Positions 1 to 12,365 of a stretch of DNA of 64,000 nt are shown here, one piece after another. The stretch covers positions 126,451,536-126,515,535 of the forward strand of contig CM043699.1 of NCBI GenBank assembly GCA_023935145.1. Direction: 5' to 3'. Each line of letters begins with the position of its first letter. Position 1 is the stretch's first letter. The notes under the pieces were generated by a model. That model did not search any database and was not told where the DNA came from. It worked only from the letters and a program-made list of their open reading frames with translations. The translations under genes and the position numbers were made by a program. The stretch comes from Bretschneidera sinensis. Lineage: Eukaryota > Streptophyta > Magnoliopsida > Brassicales > Akaniaceae.

Positions 1-1331
1 AGCTACCTTCCTGATCTTTTCAGCCATATCAGCTACCTTTTTGGTCTTTTCTACCAGACCAACTACCTTCCTGGTCTTCCCTTTTATGCATATGAGCAAT
101 AACATTCAAGCAAGCATACATTCAACTATTTCCTTCCTGAAATTATTATTTTTATCATATTTATTAAATTGTCTTCTCATATATTATATCGATTTTTCAA
201 TCATATTTTTCAAAAAATTTATATATATTTTCAGCATTTTTTATTAATCTGTCCTTTTTAAAATATAAATTCATACATCATCCAATCATTATAATTCAAC
301 AATTTATTCAAATCTTATAAATTCATAATTTTATTGGTCTTGATTACTAAAAGTAAATCTAACTCACTGTGTAGTGCTTAAAGCTACTTGTGGATCACCT
401 CCTTGCCTTTCCTGCTTCTTTTAGCAATTTATTGGGATTGCTGATAACCAATACCTAATCATAAACTTTCATAAATCTTACTATTTCCTAACTTAATTCA
501 AACAATATAATTATTTACTTATGAATCTTATTGAAAATTTATCTCAAATGTGATGAAAACTTGCTATTGTAATTGGATGACTGTAACTATCTCTAATATT
601 GGAGAAATTTTTTTTATAACTTTTTGCTAAGCATTTGAATTAAAGAAAGAAGAAATCAAATAAGAATTTGAAACAATATAAAGTCTCTGAGCTTCAGAGA
701 CTTATATAAGGTTTTGCAACTTTTTTTTAATAATAAAAAATTCAAAAAATCAAATGTTGATGATTATGTTCACGTGAACATAATCAGCCTTCTTACCACT
801 TTGCCATTTTTTTTATTTATTATAATACAATTTATTTATTATTATTTTTCTTACCAAGGCATTCATGTGAACTTGATGAGGTTCACCTTTTGCCTCTTCG
901 TTTTTTCAATACAATTTATATATTTGCCATCGATTATTTAGAATTCTGCCATTATTTAAAATTTACTGTTTTGTCATTACATAATTATGGTTTTACCATT
1001 TTCCCTTTAAAAATCAATTTTTCATCTTTTCTCATTTCTGAAAATTTTTATAAAAATTATAGAAAAACATAAAAATTTATGTTTTCTTCCAATTTTTTTT
1101 AATTACCTTTCTCAACTTCAGTTCATTTTTGTTTTCAAAATCCTTTCATTTAAACTTCGAATTTCAAAATTTGTAGTACTTTCTTCTTAAAAAATTTCTA
1201 ACTCTTTTCAACCAAATTTTCAATATTATCTTTCAAATCAATACTAAATCTTTCATCTATGGATTATTTAATTCAATATAATATACATAAAATTATATTT
1301 TTACCTTTATTTTATGAACACGAATATTACA
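1..1331 (-). repeat. LTR of a Tekay-like gypsy element, cut by window edge
   Basis: This AT-rich stretch ends at 1331 in ATTACA, the same terminus as the LTR that follows, so it is read as a minus-strand LTR whose first bases lie at 1331. It shares with the next LTR a block around 340-430 (matching 1675-1800) and AGCTACCTTCCTGATCTTTT-type repeats at 1-80. It is followed directly by LTR sequence and not by an internal domain, so it looks inserted into the next LTR. Its left end is outside the window, so a solo LTR cannot be told from a full element. Small ORFs here look like chance frames in AT-rich DNA. Confidence 0.6.
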
Positions 1332-1578
1332 CCAGCTACCTTCCTGATCTTTCCTCTATGCATATGATCAACAACATGCAGGTAAGCATATTAAATATAT
1401 ACAAATCGAACTATCATATAGATATCAACCATTTCTTCATATAATATCAATTATTGATCATAACCTTCAGAGATTCATTTCTATGTTCAACATATATTTA
1501 TATTAATAAATCTTTCATACATATAATATTAATTCAATAATTTCATTTCATCATACTGTCATTCTATTTCATCTAAAT

Positions 1579-1643
<65 letters not shown>

Positions 1644-2517
1644 TTTCACATTATTTATCATATCAATTTTCATGTTGGTCTCGTTTACTAAAAGTAAATC
1701 TAACTCTCCTAGTAGCACTTAAAGCTACTATTGGATAACTTCCTTTCTTTTTCTGCTTCTATAAGCAATTCCACTCGATTTCTAATCACCAACACCTAAT
1801 TATAACATATCCATTAGAATTTCTATCTTATTCTTCAATTCTTCTATATCTCGTATTTTTAAATTTCTATACCTAATTCCGAGTAATTTCATGTATGCAT
1901 ACAACTGTCTTTAAAATTTAATACTGTCAATAGAAAATATTTTCTTTCTCTTCAAATCCAAATTCAAAACCTCTTTTTAAGAATAATAGAAGAACAATTT
2001 ATAAAAATCCAATCTTTCACAACAAAATTCATATTTTTACATTTTTCAAAACTTTCCTCTAATTTCTTAAAATTCTTCTGTAAACTTCAACAAATTTCAA
2101 CATGAGATTAACAATTCTTTAAAATTCAAGGTGTTTGTAGTGCTTTACAGTCTTTTTCTAGAGAGAATAATTGTAGAGAGAGAAAATGAACTTTAGAGTT
2201 TCATAAAAATGTTTTCTAAAAGTTAAAATCCATTTTATACCAAATTCTCAGTCTGACCTGGTCGACGGTTCGGCCTTTAATTTTTTTTCTTCAATTTTTC
2301 CTTTTACCAACTAGATGATTGATCCCCTTACCGGTCGACCAACTCCCTACTAGTCGACTAGCTCGGTCCAAACCAGTTTAATATCTTTCTTTAAAACAAA
2401 ATTCTTTCCATTTCATCTTTCAAATTTCCCGCATGCACATATACTTTCACATATATTATTTCAATATAACTATCACAATTACTCTTTTACCCTTGTTTTG
2501 AGGGTACAAATATTACA
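1332..2517 (-). repeat. 3' LTR (right part) of chromovirus element B
   Basis: It ends at 2517 with ATTACA, followed by a pyrimidine stretch (2521-2530) that on the minus strand is the purine-rich tract expected before a 3' LTR. The integrase/chromodomain reading frame begins 30 bp further on. The LTR is interrupted on its left by the related LTR at 1-1331, so only part of it is visible. It contains a block around 1675-1800 shared with that LTR and a long AT microsatellite. Confidence 0.65.
1581..1641. repeat. (AT)n microsatellite
   Basis: An uninterrupted run of about 30 AT dinucleotides inside the LTR of element B. It is probably highly length-variable and has no coding content. Confidence 0.95.
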
Positions 2518-2547
2518 ATTCTACCCACCTTATAAAAATTTCGTCTC

Positions 2548-3093
2548 CTAAATTTTCTTACTTATCTCACGAAAAAGCTGGGGATAATCTTTCTTTATAC
2601 TTGCCTCACACTCCCATGTAATCTCATCAACATCTTTATTCCGCCATAATACTTGAACTAAAGGAATAACTTTATTACGCAAAACTTGTTCCTTTCTATC
2701 TAAAATTTTGATCGATATTTCCATAAAAGTAAAATCTTCTTGAAATTCAACAACTTGGCTTGGAATACTTTGAGATTCATCATGTAAACACTTTCGCAAA
2801 AGTGAAACATGGAAAACATTGTGTAATTGCTTCAGTTCTGAAGGCAAATCTAATCTACATGCCACTGACCCAACTTTCTTAATCACCTTATAGGGACTCA
2901 CAAACCCCGGACTCAGCTTCTCTTTCTTTCTGAACCTTAATACACCCTTCCGTAGAGATATCTTCAAATATATCCAATCATCAACATACCTTTTCTGTCT
3001 GCTCTGTGCTGCTATAAGTTTTTCTCTAACCAGTTTAATTCTCCCACTAGTCAAATCTATCATCTCTAGACCAAATATCTGTCTCTCTCCCAC
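2548..3093 (-). pseudogene. Element B integrase C terminus plus chromodomain
   Basis: This is a 181-residue open stretch, the C-terminal end of a broken polyprotein. Residues 30-105 resemble the integrase C-terminal domain of chromoviruses (motif around LSPGFVSPYKVIKKVG, then LHNVFHVSLLRKC). Residues 125-178 resemble a chromodomain of the type fused to plant Tekay integrases (ILDRKEQVLRNKVIPLVQV, then LWRNKDVDEITWECE). Such chromodomains are thought to steer integration toward methylated-histone chromatin. The ATG at the start is internal to the original gene. It lies immediately inside the 3' LTR, as expected for the end of pol. Confidence 0.85.
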
Positions 3094-3213
3094 TTTTTCC
3101 TAACACATAGAAATTCTGAATCTCCTACCATATAACGCCTAAAATGGTGTCATCCCAATACTAGCTTGATACTGATTAATATATGCAAATTCAATCAAAG
3201 TTAAATAAGCATC

Positions 3214-3702
3214 TCAGCTCACTAAGAAACTCGATACACTAGCTCTCAACATATCATGTAGTACTCGAATGATCATCTTTATCTGCCCATTTGTTTGAGA
3301 ATAAAAAGTTGTACTAAACTGTAACTGTGTACCTATGGCTTTATAAAAGCCTCTCCAAAATTTAGATATAAATCTAGAATCTATATCTGATACAATACTC
3401 AAAGGTACCCTATGAAATCTCACTACCTTAGCTACATAAAAATCAGTCAACTTTTCAAGAATCTAGGTAGTTTTAATAGGAAAGAAATGCGAAGACTTAG
3501 AAAGTCTATCTACAATCACCCACTCAACATCATATCCTTTCTGGGTACGGGGAAAACCATAAACAAAATCCATACCAACATTCTCCCATGGCCACTCAGG
3601 CACTAAAAGAGGCGGTAGCAAACCTGCCGGATGTTTATTCTTAGACTTCACCTGTTGACAAACTAAGTATCTTGAAATGTACTTAGCTATATCTCTCTTC
3701 AT
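3214..3702 (-). pseudogene. Element B integrase catalytic core, broken
   Basis: Two fragments (3463-3702 and 3214-3450) cover the retroviral integrase core. The first holds the end of the zinc-binding region (YLVCQQVKSKNKHPAGLL) and the start of the core (WENVGMDFVYGFPRT), including the first catalytic Asp. The second holds the IVSDIDSRF block with the second catalytic Asp and the segment FYSQTNGQIKMIIRVLHDML where the catalytic Glu normally stands; that position reads as another residue. A frame break separates the fragments. It lies between RNase H and the C-terminal domain, in the expected order. Confidence 0.8.
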
Positions 3703-4638
3703 CCCTAACCACCAACAATTCTGTCATAATCCCTTATATATTTTATTGTTACCTGGGTGCATTGAATACACTAAATCATGAGCCTCCCTTAATATCTTAT
3801 TTCTTGTCTCAACATCATTGGGAACATAAATCCTACGTCCCAATATAACCATCTCATCATCCCTAATTTTGAATTCAATCTGCTTCCCACTCAACACTTT
3901 CTGTCTAATTTTCTATATCCCCTCATTTTTACTTTGCATCTTTAATAGACGATCAACAATAGAAGAACGTATCATCATAATTTCCATCAATACTCCTCCT
4001 TCACTAACACTCAACTGCATTCACATCTCTCTCAGCTCCACCATCATATCTATATCATGACACTGAATAGTAGTCAACCTGCTTGTAGACTTTCTACTCA
4101 ACGTATTAACTACTATATTCGCTTTCACTGGATGATATTGAATTGTACAGTCATAGTCACTAATCAACTCCATCCACCTCCTCTACCTCAAATTCAATTC
4201 CTTTTGGCTAGTTAGGTATACCAAACTTTTGTTCTCTGAATAAATGTCACTAGTGGCTCCATACAAATGGTGTCTCCATATCTTTAAAAATACTATAATA
4301 ACCAACTCTAAATCATGGGTCGAATAATTTATCTCATGGTTCTTCAACTTTCTGAAAGCATAAGCTAATACCCTCCCATGCTAACCCTTAATAACATGCA
4401 TTACTATATACCACAAATCCTTTATTACCAAAAATAAGCACCAACACTAGAGCAATAGTCAACTTCTCTTTTAATAGCCAAAAACTCTTTTCAGACTCCT
4501 CAGGCCACTCAAATTTCAACCCTTTCCTAGTTAATCTCGTCAATGGTACAACAATAATAGAAAAATTCTATATGAGCCTTCTGTAATAACATGCCAACCC
4601 CAAGAAACTTCTAATCTCGTCACATTAGTTGGTTTCTC
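3703..4638 (-). pseudogene. Element B RNase H and integrase zinc finger, strongly decayed
   Basis: No long ORF remains, but the stretch lies between RT (4639-5192) and the integrase core (3214-3702) and has the length expected for RNase H plus the HHCC region. Short minus-strand translations show scattered recognisable residues broken by many stops. The assignment rests mainly on position. Confidence 0.5.
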
Positions 4639-5192
4639 CTAACTCAACACTACCTCTACTTTCTGTGGGCCAATTGCTATACTCTTTCCAGATACTACAT
4701 ATCCCAAGAAAGATACTTCATTCATCCAAAACTCACATTTAGAGAATTTTTCATACAATATTTCTCTCCTCAGAATCTCCAACACTATCTCTAAATGTTT
4801 CATACGTTCCTCTTCATTCTTGGAATACACCAGTATATCATTAATAAACACAACCATAAATCTATCCAAGAATTGTTTAAACACCCAATTCATCATAATC
4901 ATAAATGTTGTAGGAGCATTGGTCAACCCAAATGGAATCATAAGGAGCTCATGATGGTCAAAACGTGTCCTAAAGCAGTCTTAAGTACACCCCCTTCTTT
5001 ATCCTCAATTGATGATAACCTAACCTCAGGTCTATCTTTGAAAATACTCTCGTTCCCTATAACTGCTCAAATAAATCATCTATTATAGGAAAATGATATT
5101 TATTCTTCAAGATGATCTTATTCAGTTGTTTATAATCAATGCATAATCTCATCATTCCATCATTTTTCTTCACAAACAACACAAGGGCTCCC
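4639..5192 (-). pseudogene. Element B reverse transcriptase, 3' part
   Basis: The 100-residue open stretch at 4639-4941 starts with the RT motif [13 protein letters not shown]. It carries the catalytic box as FINDILVYS, where the usual FIDD has lost its first Asp (D to N), so the enzyme would be inactive even if expressed. It continues with the thumb motif VSFLGYVVS. Upstream on the minus strand, 4942-5192 carries the fingers/palm (KKKDGTMRLCIDY, SKIDLRLGYHQLRI) in broken frames. The RT is cut at 5192 by element A; the N-terminal side resumes at 27302. Confidence 0.85.
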
Positions 5193-5450
5193 TGATAAGA
5201 CCATAAAATGCACCTAAAAGATGTTTAATTGTTAGCATTTTATGATTCTTCTTGGTCTTTATTGCACTCTTCCGTGTTGATAACTCTTAAGTAATATCAT
5301 TGGACTACTAACTTATTCAAGTACATTTTCAGGTGTTTTGAGTCCAAAGAAGAGAAGAGCGATCGTTGTTTAAAAAGCACCAAGGGTCCATGCATGACAA
5401 AGCAGAAGAATGGCTATGGAGAGGCAAAGCATGAAGATTATCAGCAAAAA

Positions 5451-5700
5451 GGCCAGCACCGCGATGCTGTGTTTAAAAAGCACCAAGGGTCCATGCACGA
5501 TGAAGCAGAAGAATAGCTACGGAGAGGCAAAGCATGAAGATTATCAGCAAAAAGGCCAGCACCGCAGTGCCCAAAAACATGCATATTATGAACCACCAGC
5601 CAGCACCGCGGTGCTCCTCAACAGCACCGTGGCACCCAGAAGGTCGCCCATTCTAGCTTATGCCTAGCGCTGTGGCGCTCCCCAGTAGCACCGCAGCACG
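5451..5700 (+). repeat. GCACCGCGGTGC palindrome cluster in U3 of element A
   Basis: Several variants of AGCACCGCGGTGCT (a perfect 14-bp palindrome at 5612-5625) occur in an otherwise AT-rich LTR, together with AGCGCTGTGGCGCT-like units at 5666-5700. They end about 85 bp before the TATA box. The right LTR has the matching cluster at 26261-26435 with one extra unit. Confidence 0.85.
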
Positions 5701-5784
5701 CACATGTATTTATATCTCTGAGTTAGACTTTAATTAGGGTTTTTAAACACTAGATTAAACCCAGGAATACCCTTGGTCTTTTGT

Positions 5785-5796
5785 ACTATAAATAAG
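5785..5796 (+). promoter_or_regulatory. TATA box of element A left LTR
   Basis: The sequence ACTATAAATAAG matches a plant TATA box. It sits downstream of the palindrome cluster and upstream of the leader, so transcription should start about 30 bp later. The right LTR copy is at 26511-26522. Confidence 0.6.
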
Positions 5797-6632
5797 ACAC
5801 TTAGGGTTTAAGAGAGGACATCTTGGCTGTGAGCAAAGACCCAGAAGTTGAAGACATCAACTCTCATCCACAAAAGAGTATAGCCATGGTGAAAGACCCA
5901 GAAGTTGAAGACAACAACTCTCATCCACAAAAGAGTATAGCCATGAACACCATGGCTAACTAACTTCCAAGCAAGGCGAAGGGATGAATCCCTAGGTGTA
6001 GTTGTTCCTATCTATCCTTATTGGGTTCAGTTGTAATTAGAATTTATTATCAAACATTGTCATGATTTACTTCTTTATCTAATTATAAGATTTTATCTGT
6101 TCCGGTGATTGTATCTTTTCCTTGATATAACTTTAGTCATGCTTCTCTTATGTCAAAATTATTGGGTATAATTGAGTCCGGTAAGTCTAGCCTTTAGGTT
6201 TGTCCATTACTGCAATATTGTCAACAAAGATATATTGTCGTTTCTTGATACATCTACAGGATAGATCATGCATGCATGAATCGAAAATAAGAAGTATTTC
6301 ATTACAATCATATTAGGGTTTACACATGTTCTCATTGAATATTTGCCGATTGCGTGTTTGGGATGTGAAACGTGCAATCGAGATAAAAGCATCTGAATCA
6401 AGTTAGGATTAGGACAACAAACCTAGGGAGGATTCCCGGATCCTTGTTGCCTCTCTATTATATTTCACAAACCTACACAATTAATTCATCATCAATTTCA
6501 GATTCTTTACTTATTATATCGTCTCATATTAAAGTTTACATCTCTCTTTATAGTTAAACTTGTTTCCCTGTGGAATCAACATCCCAAAGCTATGCTACAA
6601 CAACCGCGTATGTTTTGGGTGTAATCAAATTT

Positions 6633-6650
6633 TGGTGCCGTTGCTGGGGA
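6633..6650 (+). promoter_or_regulatory. Primer-binding site of element A
   Basis: TGGTGCCGTTGCTGGGGA begins 5 bp after the LTR. It is the Athila-type PBS (usual form TGGCGCCGTTGCCGGGGA) with two C-to-T changes, the first at a CpG. Confidence 0.85.
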
Positions 6651-6774
6651 AACGCGCTTACTCATAAGGAAGTTTGTCAACTCTAAAACAAGATGGTACT
6701 ATCTTTCCTTTATATTCTGATTTTTTTCTTTATTTTGTTATGTTCTATTTATTTCTTTTAAAATCAGTTGGTGT

Positions 6775-8396
6775 ATGCTTAGACAAAGAGATTCACGAGG
6801 GAGATTAATTAAGGGACCCGAAATAGAGATACCTTTCCCTTCCACGTCCGTTAGTGAAACCTCGCCTAAATCAAACTCTAGTGTTCACCCCACAGAAAAT
6901 TTAGAAAACTTCGTTAACATGGCTGAAAACCCTAATGAAAATGTTGCTAGGACACTTAACGACTACCTACATCCTAGCCAGACAGCCACACCATCGTGTA
7001 TTATGTTTCTAGCCAACACCCACCATCAAGACTTTAAACCGGGGATTATACAATTACTCTCCACTTTTCATGGCTTGGAAAACAAAAACCCATATGTGCA
7101 CATTAGAGAATTTGAGAAAGTAGTTGCGACTTTCCACAGTTAAGATTTAACCAATGATATCGTGAGACTCAAGTTTTTTCCTTTCTCCTTGAAGGATAAA
7201 GCTAAGAGTTGGTTATACTCGTTGAGAGATCTATTGGGTCATGGAATGAGATGGCCCAAGTCTTTTTCAACAAATACTTCCCTCAACATAAAACTAATGC
7301 ATTAAAAAGACAAATCTCCACCTTTGCACAAAAGGAAAACGAGACTTTGTATCAGTCTTGGGAGAAATTTAAAGAGCTGTTAAGTATGTGTCCACATCAT
7401 GGGTACGAAATTTGACGCTTAGTGAGCTATTTCTATGAGGTTCTTACCTATAGAGAGCGCCAGTATATCGAGATGATGTGCAATGATGAATTTCTGCAAA
7501 AAGATCCTAATGAGGCTTTTGAGTACCTCAATGAGCTTGCTGAAAAAGCTCACACATGGACTGGACCTAGTGCTACTGAAAGCACAAATAGGTCACGACC
7601 TATAGGAAACCCTAGTGGTGGAAGAATCTACCATCTTAGAGAAGAGGATAATCTTAAGGCCAAGGTTGAGATGCTTACTAAGGAGTTAGAGGCACTGAAA
7701 ACTAAAAAACCAACACACATGGTGAATCAACCCGAACCTTTAGAAACATGTTTTGTGTATGGTGGGATTGATCATCCTGCTCAAGATTGCCCCATATTTG
7801 TTGACATGAGAGGGCTGTATGAGGAACAAAGTAATGCTTTAGGCATGTACAAGAAGCCTCAAGCAACCTTCTCTAACACTTACAATCCGGGGTGATGAAA
7901 TCATCTCAACTTCAACTGAAAATTTGAAAACCAGTAGCATGCACATCCCCCTAGATCATACCCAGTACCTTATCATGCACCTTCATCCTCTAGGAACTCT
8001 CTAGAAGACACCTTACATGCTTTCATAGAAGCACAAGGTAAAACAAACCAGAGGTGTGAGGCATTAATTACACAAGTGGTTGAGGAGAACAAAGAAATAA
8101 GGAGCCAAGTGTCTAAATTGATGGGCTTCTTAAGTGTGACTGAGCGAGGTAAGTTTCCTTCCCAAGCTTAGTCCATACCTCACGGTCAACATATGGCACA
8201 AGAAAATTTGAAAGATGTAAATGCCATTGTGACCCAAAGTGGTAAGTCACTACACATCCCACCAATGAATAAATCTGAGGATGTGGAAAAGGGTCAAACT
8301 AATAGTGAAGCCGAATTGCTTAAAGACCCTGAAGTGACCAAAAATCCTATTAAGGCACCATTCCCCCAAGCCTTAAAATCCAAAAAAAAAATCTAG
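6775..8396 (+). pseudogene. gag: Element A gag (capsid/nucleocapsid)
   Basis: Structural gag protein of an Athila element, in pieces at 6775-7143, 7209-7415, 7422-7895 and 8193-8396. The capsid region (FDLKP-like HHQDFKPGIIQLLSTFHGLE, later KYFPQHKTNALKRQISTFAQ) belongs to the plant retrotransposon gag family. The zinc knuckle near 7750-7785 reads CFVYGGIDHPAQDC: the second Cys is Tyr. Element E keeps that Cys. Compared with E, at least two stops are single transitions (CAA to TAA at 7141, TGG to TGA at 7413), with one frameshift near 7205. The start ATG (MLRQRDSRG) matches the E and F starts (MLRLRD, MLGRRS) in position relative to the PBS. Confidence 0.9.
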
Positions 8397-9216
8397 AAAT
8401 AAATAATGAAATCCTTGAGAACTTAAGGAAAGTGAAACTTAATCTTCCTCTTTTGCATGTGATTAAACAAGTCCTTACCTATGCAAAAGTTCTTAAGGAT
8501 TTATGCACCATTAAGAGGAAACACCATGTCAAGAAAACAACATTCCTAACTGAGCAAGTTAGTGCATTAATTGAGTAAATAATTCCCCCAAAATATAAAG
8601 ATCCAGGCTGTCTTACTATTACTTGTAGCATTGGAAATCATAAGATTGGACAAGCCTGACTAGATTTAGGAGCTAGTGTAAACCTGATGCCATTCTCCAT
8701 CTACTTACAGCTGGGGTTAGGAGAAATCAAACCTATCGACGTGGTATTGCAATTGGCTGACCGTTCAGTCAAAGTACCCCAGGGTATAGTAGAGGATGTC
8801 TTGATTCAAATTGATAAATTTTACTATCCTGTTGATTTCTTAATTCTTGATACTACTTCTACTGTTGACACTAACTCTAAAATCCCTTTTATTTTGGGTA
8901 GACCTTTCCTTGCTACTGCAAATGCTCTAATAAATTGTAGGAATGGACTCATGAAACTGTATTTTGGAAACATGACACTTGAAGTGAATATTTTCAATGT
9001 CGCAAAGCAGCCCGAAGAAGAAGACGAAAACCACCAGTTTTACATGATTGAGTCACTCATCAATGAAGGAGTCTCTTTAACTCATAATTATGATCCTCTT
9101 AAGAGTTTTCTTATTAATTCTGAGATAGATTTATTTGATGATAAAACTGATATGATTAATATTTGTGCTGTTTTTGACAAATCTCAGGATTATAGCAAAG
9201 GCATGGCAACCAAGGT
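8397..9216 (+). pseudogene. Element A aspartic protease region
   Basis: Retropepsin-like protease that would cleave Gag-Pol. The long open part is 8687-9220; the domain starts earlier, across stops at about 8578 and 8659. The active-site segment [13 protein letters not shown] spans the second stop boundary (8660-8700), and the flap-side segment [17 protein letters not shown] is intact around 8890-8940. The same domain in element F (44320-44700) is uninterrupted. It is followed directly by the linker to RT. Confidence 0.85.
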
Positions 9217-10805
9217 TTGAGGAGCTGCCCGAAAAAAGCAAGACACAAGTCCCTTGTGGAAGCACCTAAGGTTGAACTAAAGCCACTACCTAAGGGCTTA
9301 AAGCATGTTTTTATTGGTCCAGGTGATACTTTTCCTGTTATTATTTCTTCTGAATTATCTGAGACCCAAGGTGAGAAACTACTTCAAACTTTGAATGCAC
9401 ACAAATCAGCCCTTGGTTGGAGCATGGTTGATTTAAAGGGAATTAGTCCCCTAATCTGCTCCAATAAAATAAATTTGGATGAAGGAGCTAGTCCTTGTAG
9501 AGACCCTCAACGTAGGCTTAACCCCACTATGAAAGAAATAGTGAAAAATGAAGTGCTGAAACTGTTAGATGCGGGTATTATATATCCCATAGCTGATAGT
9601 AAATGGGTAAGTCCTACCCAAGTCGTCCCTAAAAAGTCCGGAGTCACGGTAGTAAAAAATGACATAGGAGAGCTAGTCCCTACCAAACTTGTGACTGGGT
9701 GGTGTATGTGCATCGATTACAGAAAATTAAATGCTGCCACCCGGAAAGACCACTTCCCACTCCCTTTTATTAATCAAATTCTTGAGCGTGTAGTTGGTCA
9801 TCCCTTTTACTGTTTTCCAGATGGTTATTCTGGTTATTATCAAATAAAAATTGCATTAGAAGACCAAGAAAAGACCACTTTTACTTATCCTTTCGGCACT
9901 TATGCTTTTCGTAGAATGCCATTTGGATTATGTAATGCCCCTGCTACTTTTCAACGCTGTATGATGAGTATTTTTAGTGACATAGTTGAAAGTTGCATGG
10001 AGGTTTTACGGATGACCTAACTGTTTTTGGATCTTCATTTAAAGCATGCTTAATGAATTTAGAAAGAGTATTAATTCACTGTGAAGAAAAAGAGTTGGTT
10101 TTAAATTAGGAAAAATGTAATTTCATGGTACCATTCGGCATTGCCTTAGGGCATATTGTCTCTTTTAAAGGAATAGAGGTTGATCAATATAAGATTGAAA
10201 TAATCTCTAAATTGCCTACACTTAAGACAATAAAAGATGTGAGATCTTTCCTTGGTCCTGCTTGTTTTCATAGGAGGTTTATACAAAAATTTTCAAGCAT
10301 ATCTAGACTATTATGTGCCCTCCTAGTTAAAGACACTCCCCTTGAATGGACAGAAGCTTGTCAAGAAGCGTTTCAAATGCTGATCGGCAAGCTTACTTCC
10401 GCACCTATAATGTAGTCACCAGATTGGACCTTGCCTTTTGAAATCATGTGTGATGCTAGTGACTACACTATAGGTGCTGTTCTTGGACAGCAAAGAGAGG
10501 GAAAGCCATGTGTCATTTACTATGCTAGTAAAACTTTAAATAGTGCTCAAATGAATTACTCCACAACTGATAAAGAATTACTAGCTGTAGTATTTACTTT
10601 AGACAAATTTCGTGCTTATTTAATTGGTTCCCTTATTCTTATTTTTACAGATCATGTAGAACTAAAGTATCTTCTCACAAAGAACGATGCTAAAGCACGA
10701 CTGATCCGATGGATCCTCTTTCTACAAGAATTCGACATCACCATTAAAGACAAAAAAGGAGTGGAGAATGTAGTGGCTGATCATATTTCAAGACTTATTT
10801 TTTAG
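9217..10805 (+). pseudogene. pol: Element A reverse transcriptase and RNase H
   Basis: Three open blocks at 9217-10020, 10125-10415 and 10431-10805. Block 1 holds RT fingers and palm (WCMCIDYRKLNAATRKDHF, FPDGYSGYYQIKI with the first catalytic Asp, [19 protein letters not shown]). At about 10003 a missing T breaks the frame just before the catalytic box, which reads TDD in the next frame where F has MDD. Block 2 is thumb/connection (VRSFLGPACFHRRFIQKFS). Block 3 is RNase H ([37 protein letters not shown]). Stops at about 10108 and 10413 separate the blocks. The gene is dead as it stands. Confidence 0.9.
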
Positions 10806-12180
10806 GACACTTGTGATGGAATACCAATCAAGGATGATTTTCCCGATGAGCAATTATTATCCATTTCTTCTCTACCATGGTTTGCTCACATCGTAAATTA
10901 TTTGGCTACAGGTGAGATACCAATGGATTGGAGCGCTCAAGATAAAAAGAAATTCTTATACAAGGTACTTAATTTCTATTGGGATGACCCCTATCTTTTC
11001 AAGTATTTCCTTGACCAAATTCTAAGGCGTTGCATCCCTGATGAAGAGATTGCAAGTGTCTTAGACTTTTGTCACTCCCAAGCTTGTGAAGGCCACTTTT
11101 CAATGAAAAAAACCGCTGCAAAAATTTTGCAGTGTGGATTTTATTGGCCTTCCTTGTTTAAAGATGCAAACATCTACTGTCACTCATGTGAAAGGTGTCA
11201 AAAGTTAGGAGCTGTGTCCCATCGAAATATGATGCCCTTAAACCCTATTTTAGTAATTGAAATTTTTAATTGTTGGGGCATCGATTTTATGGGACCCTTT
11301 CCTCCTTCCTTTGGATACCAATATATCATTGTGGTAGTAGATTATGTATCTAAGTGGGTAGAGGCAGCAGCTTGCCGAAGCAATGATAATAGAACGGTAA
11401 TCAAATTTCTTAAAGAAAATTTGTTATCTCGATTTGGTACACCACGTGCTATAATTAGTGATCGAGGTACACATTTTTGTAACCGTTCTTTTGAAGCTTT
11501 AATGCGAAAATATGGGGTGTTACATAAAATTTCTACTGCCTATCATCCTCAAACTAGTGAATAAGTAGAGCTTGCTAATAGGGAAATTAAACAAATTTTA
11601 GAAAAAACGGTTAACCCGGATCGCAAGGATTGGTCTTTAAGACTTGTTGATGCACTTTGGGCCTACTGTACTGCTTTTAAAACACTCTTAGGCATGTCAC
11701 GTTATAGGCTTGTTTTTGGAAAGCCTTGCCACTTACTCATGGAGCTCGAGCATAGAGCTTATTAGACCATCAAGTCTTTTAACTTTGACATAGGAAAGGC
11801 GGGTAAATTTAGGAAGTATCAACTGACCGAGTTAGAGGAATTACAAAACAATGCTTATAAGAATTCTAGAATCTATAAGACCAAGATGAAAGCTTTCCAT
11901 GATAAAAACATTTTGAGGAAAACATTTAGACCTAATGATCGAGTATTCTTATACGATTCCAGACTCCATAAGCATCCAGGGAAACTTTGGTCAAGATGGA
12001 CCGGTCCTTTCATAGTAAAACATGTTTTTGAAAATGGGGGGGGGGGGGGTGGTGGAAATTGAGGACATTAAGAACGGTCGAATTTTTAAAGTGAATGGTT
12101 AGCGCCTTAAGATCTTAATCAATAGGCCAAATCCAGAGGTGGAAGACATTCCACTTATGGATCCGGTCTATTTCCCTTAG
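10806..12180 (+). pseudogene. Element A integrase
   Basis: The open block 10902-11564 contains the zinc-binding region (CHSQACEGHF... [11 protein letters not shown]) and the core ([34 protein letters not shown]). It ends at a TAA (11562-11564) where F has CAA in the segment TSGQVE. The C-terminal part to 12180 continues in broken frames and shows DRVFLYDSRLHKHPGKLWSR. A run of 14 G at 12036-12049 replaces the four G of element F and shifts the frame. The final stop before the repeat array is TAG at 12178-12180. Confidence 0.88.
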
Positions 12181-12365
12181 ACTTTACCACCTAGGTACGT
12201 TTTCATTTATTTTTCTTTTGATTTGTTTATTTTGTTTTTAATTACATTTTATTCAATCTCAGTTGTTAGTTTTTCTTTTTTTTAGTTAAGTTTAATTTAA
12301 TTTCTAAGATCTATTTTTAACTTTATTTTATTTCTCTTCTCTTTTGGACAACCAAAATTTTTGGG
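12181..12365. other. T-rich spacer between integrase and internal repeat array
   Basis: AT-rich noncoding spacer with T-runs, separating the end of pol from the GC-rich array of element A. No feature recognised. Confidence 0.6.

Larger units (their letters stand above)
5193..6627 (+). repeat. Element A left (5') LTR
   Basis: It starts TGATAAGACC and ends GTAATCA, 1435 bp. Two direct duplications are absent from the right LTR: a 103-bp period starting at 5367 and 5470, and a 57-bp period starting at 5835 and 5892. Palindromic GCACCGCGGTGC-type units lie at 5451-5465 and 5556-5700, followed by a TATA box. The ORF 5410-5667 arises from the duplicated repeat sequence and has no recognisable product. 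Confidence 0.92.

Noticed and set aside
1..2517. Small ORFs in the AT-rich left end
   Set aside because: Phe/Ile/Tyr-rich chance frames of AT-rich LTR DNA without any domain.
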